Positions 33,324 to 42,704 of a stretch of DNA of 64,000 nt are shown here, one piece after another. The DNA lies in the NCBI RefSeq assembly GCF_024124825.1, contig NZ_JAMXSS010000002.1, positions 2,976,001 to 3,040,000 of the forward strand, read 5' to 3'. Positions within the stretch are counted from its first letter, which is position 1. Each line of letters opens with the position of its first letter. Below the pieces are notes generated by a model. That model did not search any database, was not told the DNA's origin, and was given only the letters and a program-made list of their open reading frames with translations. The translations under genes were made by a program, and so were the position numbers. Origin of the DNA: Arthrobacter sp. H16F315 (GTDB taxonomy: Bacteria; Actinomycetota; Actinomycetes; Actinomycetales; Micrococcaceae).

Positions 33324-35134
33324 CTAATTCAAACTCGGCTGCTTGACCGTCGCATCGTTGTTTTCGGCGCGTTCTTCCGGGGCCCGGGTGCCGTCATCTT
33401 CGTAGTGTGTCGCGTTTGCGATGTCGCGGCCGGCGATGTAGCCGAACGTCAAGGCCGGGCCGAGGTTGATCCCGCCGGCGGGATAGTGCCCACCCATGAC
33501 TGAGGCCTGATCGTTGCCCGCGACGTAAAGACCAGTGATGGGCTGGCCATCGTTGTCCAGTACACGGGAGCGTGAATCGGCCGCAAGCCCCGCGAAGGTA
33601 CCGAACGATCCCGGGACAATCCTGACGGCGTAGAACGGTCCCTTTTGCAGGGGCCGCAGCGAGGGGTTGGGGGTGTTCTTAGGGTCGCCGCCGTAGCGAT
33701 TGAATTCGCTGGCCCCCGATCGAAGACGGGGTCGATGCCCTTCCGCGCGTTGCGGTTGAAGTCAGCGACCGTCGCGGCGAGCCCCTGCGGATCAATCCCG
33801 CAGGCTACCGCCAATTCCTCAAGGGTCTTGCCCTTCTTGAGGTACCCCGAGCGCAGGTACGGGAAGAGCGGCACCGGCCATGGCTTGGCCATCCCCAAGG
33901 GGAACTTACGGACGAACTCCGCGTCGGCGATCTGCCATGCCTCCACTGATTCCCCTTCTGGAGTGGCGTTCAGGAGGCCTTCGACATAGTCGTAATAGCC
34001 ATTGGCCTCGTTGACGAACCGCCTGCCGTCCCGGCGCACTCCGATGCTGCCGGGCTTGGCCCGGTCCATAATGTGCGGGAAGATTCCGGTGCGTCCATTG
34101 CGGTACGGGACCAGGGAGACCGGGCACCAAGCGGCCGGGGAGGCCACCTCCGTCTGGAAGCGGGCTCCTACGGCTTGGGCCATTGTGATCCCGTCGCCCG
34201 TGGTCTCGGCCGGTGCCAAGGACCAGTGCTCCCGGCCGGTAGGGGTTTTGGGAAACAACTCCTTACGGCGTGACACGTCGTTGGGGAACCCTCCGGCGGC
34301 CAAGACGACGCCGCGGGAGGCGTTGATCCGCAGCTCACCGTCCGGGGAACTGACGACGGCGCCCGTCACCTTCCCGGACTCGTCGGTCAACAGGTGCCTG
34401 GCAGGCGTGGAGACGCGGATCTCCACCCCGAGATCATCGGCGGACTTCAGCAACCTGCCGGTGAGGGCGGTCCCGTTGACCAGCTGCATGTTGCGCCTGT
34501 GGGTAATGAGGTCCAAGACATGGCATCCAACCCGCCAGCCGGCGTGGAAGATGCCCTTGATGTTCCCTTGGGAAGCGGAGAGGAATTTGGTCAGGTCCGG
34601 TCCTGCCATGATGCCCATCCCCAGGAACGAGGTTTCGTAGAGCTGGTGGCGCATCTTGGCACGGAGCTCAGGCTTGATCTTGCGGGCGTTGAACGGCTTG
34701 GGACCCACTGAACGATGGCCGGTGCCCGCGCCGGGAGTACTGCCGTAGATGTCCTTGATCTTGGTTCCCGGCACAAACTGGAGGCTGGTCTTGTCCTGGA
34801 AGAAGCCGACCATATGCGGGACCGCCTCAAGAAATGCCTCCACCCTGTCTACTTGGTAGTTCGGGCCGAGCCGGTGGCGAAGGTAGGTGCGGAACAGTTC
34901 GCGGTCCTCGTTGACGCCATCGGCTTTGGCCAGCGGGTTGCCAGGGGTCCAGGCCCACCCGCCCGACCAAGACGTGGCACCTCCGCAGACGTCGGCCTTT
35001 TCAACAACCACTACCTTCAGTCCGTGATACGCGGCGGTCACGGCGGAGGACAGACCACCCGCACCGGAGCCGACTACCAGGACATCGCAGTCCAGGCTCG
35101 GGAGGGCAGATGAAGGATTTGATGGTGCAGTCAT
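33324..35134 (-). pseudogene. FAD-dependent dehydrogenase (3-ketosteroid/fumarate reductase flavoprotein family), frameshifted
   Basis: ATG 35132-35134 opens a GxGxxG FAD site (DCDVLVVGSGAGGLSSAVTA ... VVVVEKADVCGGATSWSGG) and a long substrate domain. At about 33712 a run of five G (minus strand) breaks the frame after DPVFDRG; six would continue ASEFNRYGGDPKNTPNPSLR and VAGNDQASVMGGHYPAGGIN to TAG 33324-33326. The restored length is about 600 residues. The paralogue at 42705-44471 has the same layout. These enzymes desaturate ring or alpha,beta positions. Homopolymer error or real inactivation. Confidence 0.75.
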
Positions 35135-35147
35135 GTTCAGTGCTTTC

Positions 35148-35987
35148 TCAGTGGAAGTAGGTGTCGGAGTCCAGGCGCGGCGGCGCACCGGTTTCGAGTG
35201 CATCAATTGCAGCCATTTGCTGCTGGTTCAGGGCGAAACCGAAGACGTCCAGGTTCTCGCGTTGGCGTTGGTTGTCAGCGGACTTCGGCACCGCCACGCG
35301 GCCATGCTGCACGTGCCAGCGGAGGACTATCTGCGCCGGCGTCCTGCCGAGCTCCCTGGCAGGGTCCCGGACAGCCGCCCGCTCCAGGAAACTCCCGTTG
35401 CGGCCCAAAGGGCTGTAGGCGGCAGTGACTATTCCGTGTTCGCGATGGTGGGCCAGCTGGGCCGGTTGGCCGTGCTCTGGGTCAACCTGCACCTGGTTCA
35501 GCGGGACGGCCAAGCCGGCGTCCTGAACGGCCCGCAGGTGGGCCGGTTTGAAGTTTGAGACGCCCCAGGCTCTGATAGAGCCGTCCTCCACGAGGTCCTG
35601 CAGCCCTTCGCAGGCTTCAACGAATCGCCCCTGGGCGGGGTTGGGCCAGTGAGCCAGGAACAGGTCCAGATAGTCGGTTCCGAGCCGCCGCACCGCCTGG
35701 CCGAAGGCATCCCGCACTCCGCTCCGGCTGTGCCACTGGGTGTTGAACTTAGTGGTGAGGAACAGGTCCCCGCGGTCGATGCCGCTGCGGCGGATGCCCT
35801 CCCCCACGGCGGCCTCGTTGGCGTAGTTCTCGGCCGTATCGATGTGCCGGTAGCCGTTGTTTATGGCTTGGTTCACCGTCGCGGCGGCGTCCTCACCCGT
35901 CAGGGGCCAGGTTCCCAGACCGATGAGCGGTATGCGCACGTCCGGCGCAAGTACCGTCGTAGTGGTATCTGCAGTGGTGCCGCTCAT
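35148..35987 (-). CDS. aldo/keto reductase (2,5-diketo-D-gluconate reductase type), 279 aa
   Basis: The full AKR5-like tetrad is visible: Asp and Tyr in RHIDTAENYANEAAVG, Lys in LFLTTKFNTQ, His in LDLFLAHWPNP; the NADPH part ends VAVPKSADNQRQRENLDVF. It starts in a four-base ATGA overlap with the TIM-barrel gene upstream, so it is cotranscribed with the catabolic cluster. Substrate unknown, probably a keto or aldehyde intermediate of that cluster. Confidence 0.85.
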   Translation of the reverse strand: MSGTTADTTTTVLAPDVRIPLIGLGTWPLTGEDAAATVNQAINNGYRHIDTAENYANEAAVGEGIRRSGIDRGDLFLTTKFNTQWHSRSGVRDAFGQAVRRLGTDYLDLFLAHWPNPAQGRFVEACEGLQDLVEDGSIRAWGVSNFKPAHLRAVQDAGLAVPLNQVQVDPEHGQPAQLAHHREHGIVTAAYSPLGRNGSFLERAAVRDPARELGRTPAQIVLRWHVQHGRVAVPKSADNQRQRENLDVFGFALNQQQMAAIDALETGAPPRLDSDTYFH

Positions 35988-36854
35988 TTCGCCCCTGCCG
36001 TGTCAAGATTTCCGCCTAGCTGCGTGCTGTCGGCCTGAGTCAGCACGGCGTCCACCCCAGATTTGAGCAGGCGCGCCCAGCCGAGCTCGCCCAGTTCCGC
36101 CACCCGCCGGTCCGAGGGTGCCTCCGCACTGACCGGAAGGCTGGCCGGAAGTGCGGCAACCGCCGCCACGAGGCCGAACTCGCCCTCGCCGGGAACGCCC
36201 CGCTCCGAGCGGGATTCAATGACGAGCTCCTCGCGGCTGCCTGGCCGTTCCGCCGGGCCGTCGCACAACTGCAGGAGCGGCACGAGGTCTGTGTTGGCGC
36301 GCAGCTCCTCCCACTGGGCAGCGGCGCGCCTGACCGTTATAGCGGTTGAAGTGCAGGGTGTCCACCACGATCCGGCAGCCGGCCTGGCGGGCGATGTCCG
36401 CGGCCTGGGCGATCGAGGCGACGGGCTGGTAGGAGATCGCTTCCAGAGTGGGGGTGATCCCGAATCCGCGGCCGTCCTCGGTCATCCGGGCCAGCGTGCC
36501 GATCAGTCGGGCGCTGTCGGGGTCGGCACCGGCCACAGTGAGGGAGCTTGCCCCCAGGGCCTGGCCCGCTTCCATCATGCGCAGCCATGCTTCGCGCTGG
36601 TCGCTGCCGTCGAGCAGCAGGAATTCGATATCCCGGACGGTCACTCCGGTGTCCTGCATCCTGGACAATGTGTCGCGGAGCATCGGTGAGCCTGGCTGGA
36701 GGTTGTAGGGCCGTTCCGTGGGCGTCACTGGGCGCACCCGGGCGCCGATGAAATCAAAGCCTGCCTGGGCGGCGATTCCCACCAATTCAGGCGGGGCGGT
36801 ATTCAGCAGGGACAGCTGGGCCAGGCCGATGGGCCTGTGTGCGGTTCCGGTCAT
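35984..36854 (-). pseudogene. TIM-barrel sugar-phosphate isomerase/epimerase-type protein, frameshifted
   Basis: ATG 36852-36854 opens a xylose-isomerase-like barrel: IGLAQLSLLNTAPPELVGIA, TVRDIEFLLLDG, and metal-site CRIVVDTLHFNRYNG. The frame shifts at about 36338; the other frame goes on with AAAQWEELRANTDLVPLLQL, CDGP and ESRSERGVPGEGEF to TGA 35984. The GEGEF end is the usual metal-binding tail. Some members (AsbF/QsuB type) are 3-dehydroshikimate dehydratases, which would link the shikimate dehydrogenase here to protocatechuate. That assignment is an inference. Confidence 0.7.
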
Positions 36855-37009
36855 GATTGTGCTCCGTTCAGGCACAGTTCGTAGTGTGGGGTGGCGCCTG
36901 CTGTCAGGGGCGAGGCGATCGGCTGTGCTGCGTCGTAGCGGAGGGTTCGTGGGGTGCGGCCGTGGCCCAGTGTCAGGGGGCGGGCGGCGTAGCGTGTGTT
37001 CTGTTCCAT
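36851..37009 (-). CDS. 52-residue hypothetical protein coupled to the TIM-barrel gene
   Basis: ATG 37007-37009 follows AAGGAACAG, and the stop overlaps the next start as ATGA at 36851-36854. The product starts MEQNTRYAARPLTLGHGRTP and ends HYELCLNGAQS. It lies 9 bases after the oxidoreductase stop. The tight spacing on both sides and good ribosome site argue for a real gene; no family recognised. It could also be a residual domain of a decayed gene. Confidence 0.5.
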   Translation of the reverse strand: MEQNTRYAARPLTLGHGRTPRTLRYDAAQPIASPLTAGATPHYELCLNGAQS

Positions 37010-37018
37010 GGCTGTTCC

Positions 37019-38143
37019 TTAGCCGACAATCTGTGCGAGGGGTCGTGTGCTTTCAGGCAGCGGGGCGAAGCGGACTGGTCGACCTGTTCGGGATGACTCG
37101 TAGACCGCCAGCAATATGCGTAGGGCTTTCGTCGCGTCCTGGCCGGTGACCGCCGGTTCACCGCCGCCGCGCATACTCCGGACAAAATCGCGGACTTGGG
37201 CGGTGTGGTGCGGGATGAGCTGGCCGTTGATCGTGGTGAGGCTGACGTTCGGGTCAACTCCTTCGGGGTAGACGGGCTCGGTGCTGATGGTCCCGGCCGC
37301 GGCCCACAGGTCCACGCGCCCGTCGCTGCCTTCCGGGAATTCGGTCAAGGAAGCGGTGGCTCCGGATTCCCCCGTGACCCGGATCTGCACACCCAGACTC
37401 GGGGACACCGCCGTCGACGCTTCGAGGGTGGCCATGGCGCCGGAGGTGAACGTGATGACGGCGGTCGCCGAGTCTTCCACTTCGATGTGCTCGCCGTGCT
37501 TGTAGGTGTTGATTTTCCCGTAGACCTCGGCCACGTCTCCCATGAACCACTGCAGTAGGTCGATGTAGTGGATGGCCTGGGTCATCAGCACTCCGCCGCC
37601 GTCGTTGGCCCAGGTCCCGCGCCAGGCGTCGCGGGAGTAGTACTCCGGTTCGCGGTGCAGCATCACCGAGCACTGGCCCATGATCGGCCGGCCCAGGGTG
37701 CCGTCGTCGATCGCTATGCGGATGCGCTGGGCGGCCGGCCAGAACCGGCGCTGGAAGAGAACACCGAGTTTCACGCCGGCGTCGTCGCAGGCATGGACCA
37801 TGCGCTCTGCGGATGCCAGGACGGTGGCGATGGGCTTCTCACAGAGCACGTTCACGCCTGCCGCAGCGGCCTGCAGCACCACCTCCTCGTGGGTGGGGTG
37901 CGGGGTGCAGACCGAGATGATGTCAAGGTCCATCCCCAGGAGCTCCTGGACTGTATTGACAGCTGCAGGGATTTCCCACGCTTTGGCGGTGTCCTTGGCG
38001 CGTTGGAGGTCGATGTCGCAGACACCCACAATGACGGTGTCGTCAAGGGCGCGAAAAGCCTCGAGGTGGTTCCGGGAGATCGCCCCGCAGCCTGCGATTC
38101 CGATGCGAAAGGGGCGGGCGGTGACAGGTGATGGGGTGGTCAT
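37019..38143 (-). CDS. Gfo/Idh/MocA-family oxidoreductase, 374 aa
   Basis: ATG 38141-38143. The Rossmann motif is IGIAGCGAISRNHLEAFRAL and the catalytic EKP is in GVNVLCEKPIATVLASAERM; the C-terminal dehydratase-like domain has GVLMTQAIHYIDLLQWFMGD. NAD(P)-dependent enzymes of this family oxidise sugar or cyclitol hydroxyls. It is cotranscribed with the small protein, TIM-barrel enzyme and AKR. Confidence 0.85.
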   Translation of the reverse strand: MTTPSPVTARPFRIGIAGCGAISRNHLEAFRALDDTVIVGVCDIDLQRAKDTAKAWEIPAAVNTVQELLGMDLDIISVCTPHPTHEEVVLQAAAAGVNVLCEKPIATVLASAERMVHACDDAGVKLGVLFQRRFWPAAQRIRIAIDDGTLGRPIMGQCSVMLHREPEYYSRDAWRGTWANDGGGVLMTQAIHYIDLLQWFMGDVAEVYGKINTYKHGEHIEVEDSATAVITFTSGAMATLEASTAVSPSLGVQIRVTGESGATASLTEFPEGSDGRVDLWAAAGTISTEPVYPEGVDPNVSLTTINGQLIPHHTAQVRDFVRSMRGGGEPAVTGQDATKALRILLAVYESSRTGRPVRFAPLPESTRPLAQIVG

Positions 38144-38211
38144 CAACGGGTGCCATCTTTCTGGTGCTGGTAGGAAAGTGTGGTGCGGTCCGGCAGAAGG
38201 CCGGTGCCGGG

Positions 38212-38952
38212 CTAGTAGGTGGCCCGGCCGCCCGACAGGTCGAAGACGGAGCCGGTGGTGTAGGAGGCCGCCGGTGAAACGATGAATTCGATGAGGGCGG
38301 CCGCTTCGGCGGGCGTCCCGAACCTGCCCATGGGGATCTTGGCGGCCTGGGCCGCCTGCTGTTCTTTCGGCACTTCAGCGAAGAGCGGGGTCACAACGTT
38401 GCCCGGGGCGATGGCGTTGACGGTGACGCCGGAAAGCGCGAACTCCTTGGCGAGTGACTTGACCAAGCCGAGGATCCCGGCCTTGCTGGCTGAGTAGGCG
38501 GGCATTTTGACAACGCCTTCCTTGCCCGCCGTCGAGGAGATATGGAGCAGCCGCCCGTAGCCTGCTTCGGCCATCCGCGGCAGGACAGCCTGCGAGAGAA
38601 TGAACGCTCCCGTCAGGTTGATCTTCATGATGCGTTCGAAGTCTTCGACTGACGTGGCGGCTGCCGGGGCCACCGGTCCCAGGATGCCGGCGCAGTTCAC
38701 CACCGCGTCGAGCCCTCCCATCTCCAACGCCGCTGCGGAGACGGCCGCCGCAACCGATGCGGGATCGGTGACGTCCATGGCGAGTGATGAGGTGCCCGGT
38801 TCGGCGGGCCAGGTGGCCGAGGGCAGGTCCGCCCCTACCACCGCGGCGCCGGACCCCCGGAGGCGTGCCGCCGTCGCAAACCCGATGCCGCTGGCTGCCC
38901 CGACCACCAGGCAGCGTGACTCGGCGATGGTGCTCGGTGCCTGGGAATCCAT
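38212..38952 (-). CDS. short-chain dehydrogenase/reductase, 246 aa
   Basis: ATG 38950-38952. Classical SDR motifs: cofactor site LVVGAASGIGFATAARLRGS, VNCAGILGPVAPAAATSVED, catalytic Ser in HISSTAGKEG and YxxxK in PAYSASKAGI, then VNAIAPGNVVTPL. It begins 2 bases after the shikimate dehydrogenase stop, so it acts in the same catabolic operon, probably on an alcohol/ketone of an alicyclic acid. Confidence 0.85.
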   Translation of the reverse strand: MDSQAPSTIAESRCLVVGAASGIGFATAARLRGSGAAVVGADLPSATWPAEPGTSSLAMDVTDPASVAAAVSAAALEMGGLDAVVNCAGILGPVAPAAATSVEDFERIMKINLTGAFILSQAVLPRMAEAGYGRLLHISSTAGKEGVVKMPAYSASKAGILGLVKSLAKEFALSGVTVNAIAPGNVVTPLFAEVPKEQQAAQAAKIPMGRFGTPAEAAALIEFIVSPAASYTTGSVFDLSGGRATY

Positions 38953-38954
38953 AG

Positions 38955-39863
38955 CTAGCTGACCGCCTGTCGAAACGCGGCCAGCATGCGCTCGGCATCT
39001 GCGGGGATTCCGGTGAAGAGCTCGAAGGCGGCGGCGGCCTGACCCACCACCATGCGTCCGCCATCGAGGACGGCGCAGCCCTTGCCGCGAGCTGCCTTGA
39101 TCAGTTCGGTTTCGAGCGGCCGGTAGATCACGTCCGCTACCCACAGCCCGGAGTGGAGCAGGTCGGGATCCACGGGAATACCGGGGTGACCCGTCATGCC
39201 GATCGGCGTTGAGTTCACCAACCCGTCGGCGTCCCGGATGCGTCCGGCGACGGCATCGGTCCGGGTCACTGACAGCTGGCTGCCCGGAAAGTGCGGGGCG
39301 AGCCGGGCGGCCAGGGCCTCCGCCCGGGCCGGTTCGATGTCGGCGATGACCAGGTGCCGGGTTCCGGTGCTGAGTAGCCCAAAGGCCACTGCTGCGCCGG
39401 CTCCGCCCGCACCAATCTGCACCACGGAGTCCGTCGAGGCCGACGGAAGGCCGGCCTTGAGGCCTTCGGTGAAACCGGTGTGGTCCGTGTTGTGGCCCAC
39501 GGCCTTGCCGTCGTGGAAGGTGATGGTGTTGACGGCACCAAGGATCCGGGCTTCTGGCGAAAGTTCGTCCACGCCGTCCTGGACCAGTTGCTTGCTCGGG
39601 TGGGTGACGTTCAGGCCGTCGAAGCCGAGATCGGCCGCATGCCGCACAAGCGCCGCCGACCTTTCGGCAGGTTGTCCGATAGCGTCAAGATCGATGACGC
39701 GATACGTGTAGGCGAGACCAAGCCTATCGGCCTCGCCTTCGTGCAGGCCGGGGGTGAGGGATCCGCGGATGCCGGAACCGAGCAAGCCCACCACGAAGCG
39801 ATGGCTGACATCGGCTTCCCCGGGGCGGAACGCCAGGGTGCCCGCCAAGGTTTGCTGGCTCAT
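38955..39863 (-). CDS. shikimate/quinate 5-dehydrogenase, 302 aa
   Basis: The N-terminal substrate domain shows LLGSGIRGSLTPGLHEGEAD and DGLNVTHPSKQLVQDGVDEL with the catalytic Lys (THPSKQ); the conserved VGHNTDHTGFTEGL is present, then the NAD(P) Rossmann motif QIGAGGAGAAVAFGLLSTGT. GLRGSLTPG in place of the biosynthetic SKSP motif is typical of catabolic AroE/QsuD-like enzymes. It would give 3-dehydroshikimate or 3-dehydroquinate. ATGA overlap with the transporter gene upstream. Confidence 0.85.
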   Translation of the reverse strand: MSQQTLAGTLAFRPGEADVSHRFVVGLLGSGIRGSLTPGLHEGEADRLGLAYTYRVIDLDAIGQPAERSAALVRHAADLGFDGLNVTHPSKQLVQDGVDELSPEARILGAVNTITFHDGKAVGHNTDHTGFTEGLKAGLPSASTDSVVQIGAGGAGAAVAFGLLSTGTRHLVIADIEPARAEALAARLAPHFPGSQLSVTRTDAVAGRIRDADGLVNSTPIGMTGHPGIPVDPDLLHSGLWVADVIYRPLETELIKAARGKGCAVLDGGRMVVGQAAAAFELFTGIPADAERMLAAFRQAVS

Positions 39864-41245
39864 GCCCGTACCTTCTGGGCAACTGCGCCGGAAGCGTCTT
39901 CCGGGGTGATGGACGACGCCGCGTGGCGCCGTACGTCGGATTTTTTCAGTCCCAACAGGGCGGTCGGAGTCTTGAACGTCTCGGGTGCCAGCAGTGCTGC
40001 GACGGCCGAGATGGCGCAGGCCACGGCCGCGAACGTTGCAACAGGAACCCAGTTGGCTTTGTCGCCACCGATCAGCAGCTCGGAAATGACCGGGGCGAAG
40101 CCTGCCAGGAGCAGGCCGAACATGAGGCTGATGGCCATACCGGAGTACCGGACCTTGACCGGGAACTGTTCCGGGAAGTAAGCGGGGTAGATGGAATTCG
40201 ACCCGGTGTACGCAACGCCGATCAGAAGGATGCCGGTCACGAAGATCAGCGGAACATTTGCCGCTGACAGGGCCGAGAAGAACACGAAGATCATCACTAT
40301 CTGCAGCACCAGGCCGGTGACGAAGACGGGCTTACGGCCAATGCGGTCGGAGAGGATGCCGGCCAGCGGGCCCATGGCCACTGCGGCGAGGTTGGCCACT
40401 GCGATCACGGTCAGCATCAGTCCTTTTTCAACGCCGACGACGGAGGTGGCGTAGGACAGCGCAAAGACGTTGATGATGGTGTTGATGATGGTGAACAGCG
40501 ACATGGCGGTGACACGGATGACGGTGACCCAGTGGTGCCGGAATAGGGTGACAATCGGAACCTTGACCACTTCGTCCTGCGCTTTGGCTTCCGCGAACAC
40601 CGGGGGCTCTTCCAGGAGGCGCCGAAGCACAAAGGCGATGACGGTCACCAGCGCGCTGGCGAGGAACGGGATGCGCCAACCCCAGGCAAGCAGCTGGTCC
40701 TCGGGCATGGACGCCACGGGAATGAACACCAGCGTGGAGAGCACGATGCCAAACATGATGCCGCTCATCGTCCAGCTCGTGTAGAAGGCGCGTTTCCTGT
40801 CAGGTGCGTGCTCGAGCGTGAGGGAGCTTGACCCCGGCGATTCGCCGCCTGCGGAGAGGCCCTGCAGAAGCCGGAGGGCCACGATGAGGATCGGCGCTGC
40901 CATTCCAATGTCGTTGTAGGTGGGCAGGCAGCCGATCAGGAATGTTGAGGACCCCATCAGCAGGAGGGTGAGCAGAAGAACCTTCTTCCGGCCGAACTTG
41001 TCGCCGAGGTGGCCACAGATCACTGCACCAAGGGGGCGTGCGATATATGCGACGCCTACTGTTGCGAATGACAGGAGCGTTGCTGAGGGGCCGGGAGCGA
41101 AGAACAGCTTGCTGAAGATCAGCGCTGCGGCTGAGCCAAAGATAAAGAAGTCGTAGTACTCAAGTGCGCTGCCCACGAACCCCGAAACGGCTGCGATCTT
41201 CGCATTGTTCTTGGGGCGTGCTGGCGCCGATGTCGACACTGACAT
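39860..41245 (-). CDS. MHS-family MFS symporter (shikimate/organic acid transporter type), 461 aa
   Basis: Twelve membrane helices with the MHS signatures: GSALEYYDFFIFGSAAALIF at helix 1, RPLGAVICGHLGDKFGRKKV between helices 2 and 3, and ILSDRIGRKPVFVTGL after helix 8. ATG 41243-41245 chosen over an upstream codon since it begins MSVSTSAPARPKNNAKIAAV. Relatives include ShiA and dicarboxylate/aromatic acid carriers. Translational coupling to shikimate dehydrogenase suggests a shikimate- or quinate-like substrate. Confidence 0.85.
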   Translation of the reverse strand: MSVSTSAPARPKNNAKIAAVSGFVGSALEYYDFFIFGSAAALIFSKLFFAPGPSATLLSFATVGVAYIARPLGAVICGHLGDKFGRKKVLLLTLLLMGSSTFLIGCLPTYNDIGMAAPILIVALRLLQGLSAGGESPGSSSLTLEHAPDRKRAFYTSWTMSGIMFGIVLSTLVFIPVASMPEDQLLAWGWRIPFLASALVTVIAFVLRRLLEEPPVFAEAKAQDEVVKVPIVTLFRHHWVTVIRVTAMSLFTIINTIINVFALSYATSVVGVEKGLMLTVIAVANLAAVAMGPLAGILSDRIGRKPVFVTGLVLQIVMIFVFFSALSAANVPLIFVTGILLIGVAYTGSNSIYPAYFPEQFPVKVRYSGMAISLMFGLLLAGFAPVISELLIGGDKANWVPVATFAAVACAISAVAALLAPETFKTPTALLGLKKSDVRRHAASSITPEDASGAVAQKVRA

Positions 41246-41415
41246 GGTGTTCCCTTCAGGTAACGGCACCGTCTCGGGGGCTCCTCGGGTGGGCCGACTG
41301 CGAAACGGTTTGCCGCGCTATGCGGCTTCTCCATCCAGTGTGGCTGCCATCACTTAGCTTGTCCACGACTAAAATAATCTATCACTATGCTGCAATTCGA
41401 CTATATAAGGAGCGG

Positions 41416-42318
41416 TCAGTTGGGGGTCTCAGGAAAGATCTCCTCGACGACGGCGAGCACAGCCGCCAGCACAGCGGAGTCGTTTTCCTCGGACCACGCG
41501 ATGGCGTGGTTCATGAAGTGCTGCGGGGGATCCAGTGCCACATAGGTTGCGCCGGAGGGGATGATCCCGGCTATCCCGCTGCTCATGAGGGTGACCCCAA
41601 CGCCGGCGGCCACGAAGGTCAGCACCATGTACGGGTCCGACAACTCCTGGACGATGCGCGGGCGGAAGCCGGCCGCCATGCAGGATGCCAGCATCACTTC
41701 GGTCATGGAAGACGAGCCGTCCAGCGGCGGAGAGATGAAGTCATCGGCCGCCAGAGCCTGCAAGGGGATGGACTTTTCCTGCGCCAGCGGATGATCCAGC
41801 GGCAGCACCGCCCCGATTTCCTCCCTTGCGACCAACCGCGTCCTCACCGAGGGAACCGGAGTATCGGGAAGGCCCACGAAGGCAACGTCCAGGGTGCCGT
41901 TCGCGACGCTGGCCAATCCGTCCGCCGTGCGCACACGGCTCGTGAGGTCCATTTTGATGTCGGGGTGACGCTGGCGCACGGCACGGGTCAGCGGCGGGAG
42001 GGTCAGGTGGTTCACAGCTCCGGAGAATCCGATTCTGATGTTACCCCGGACGCCCTCAACCTCGGCCTGGGCCGCCTCCCGGGCCAGCCGCATCTCGCGC
42101 AACACGCGGTACGCGCGCGGCAGGAGGGCATACCCCGCCGGCGTTAAGGCCACGCTTCGGGTGTTGCGCTCAAAAAGGCGCGTCCCCAAATCAGCCTCAA
42201 ACTTCCGGATCGTCTGGCTCAGCGGGGACTGTGAAGTGTGAAGGCGCTGAGCAGCACGGCCGAAGTGCAGTTCTTCGGCCACCGCAACGAACGCTTCAAG
42301 CCAACGGATCTCTGTCAT
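41416..42318 (-). CDS. LysR-family regulator of the catabolic cluster, 300 aa
   Basis: HTH at the N-terminus: FVAVAEELHFGRAAQRLHTS and SPLSQTIRKFEADLGTRLFE, then a substrate-binding domain from GNIRIGFSGAVNHL. It lies upstream of the minus-strand transporter operon and is divergent from the FAD dehydrogenase at 42705, so either or both may be its targets. The similarity of the HTH to the decayed LysR copy at 42413 points to a local duplication. Confidence 0.85.
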   Translation of the reverse strand: MTEIRWLEAFVAVAEELHFGRAAQRLHTSQSPLSQTIRKFEADLGTRLFERNTRSVALTPAGYALLPRAYRVLREMRLAREAAQAEVEGVRGNIRIGFSGAVNHLTLPPLTRAVRQRHPDIKMDLTSRVRTADGLASVANGTLDVAFVGLPDTPVPSVRTRLVAREEIGAVLPLDHPLAQEKSIPLQALAADDFISPPLDGSSSMTEVMLASCMAAGFRPRIVQELSDPYMVLTFVAAGVGVTLMSSGIAGIIPSGATYVALDPPQHFMNHAIAWSEENDSAVLAAVLAVVEEIFPETPN

Positions 42319-42412
42319 GTCTTCAGAATGTACCCTTTACCTGAACATCGCACCGACAGGGGGCTTAGTTTTCAGGGATTACCCCACCGGACCAGCACAG
42401 GGAGCTTGCGTA

Positions 42413-42545
42413 AATCGAGGCATTTCTGGCCGTCGCGGAGGAGCTCCACTTCGGCGGGGCGCCAGCGGCCTGCGCATGGCACAGTCCCGGCTGAGCCAGA
42501 CCATCAAGAAGCTGGCAAAACCTCGGCGCCAGGTTCCTCGTCCCG
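42413..42545 (+). pseudogene. decayed N-terminal fragment of a second LysR gene
   Basis: Two frames together spell IEAFLAVAEELHFGGAPAA and, after a shift, LRMAQSRLSQTIKKLAK: the HTH of a LysR protein, on the strand opposite to the intact LysR at 41416-42318. No effector domain follows. Confidence 0.6.
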
Positions 42546-42704
42546 GTATGACGGCGGCATGTCGGTCCAGCGAGTCAGAACCGGACTATTCTTGTTTTGC
42601 ACATAATCAGTAACCTAATTAGTCATAGACGCTACATTGTATGGCGCCCATAATGAGGAGGACATACAGCACGTGACGCACACAGATGTGCGCGAAGGAG
42701 AAAC

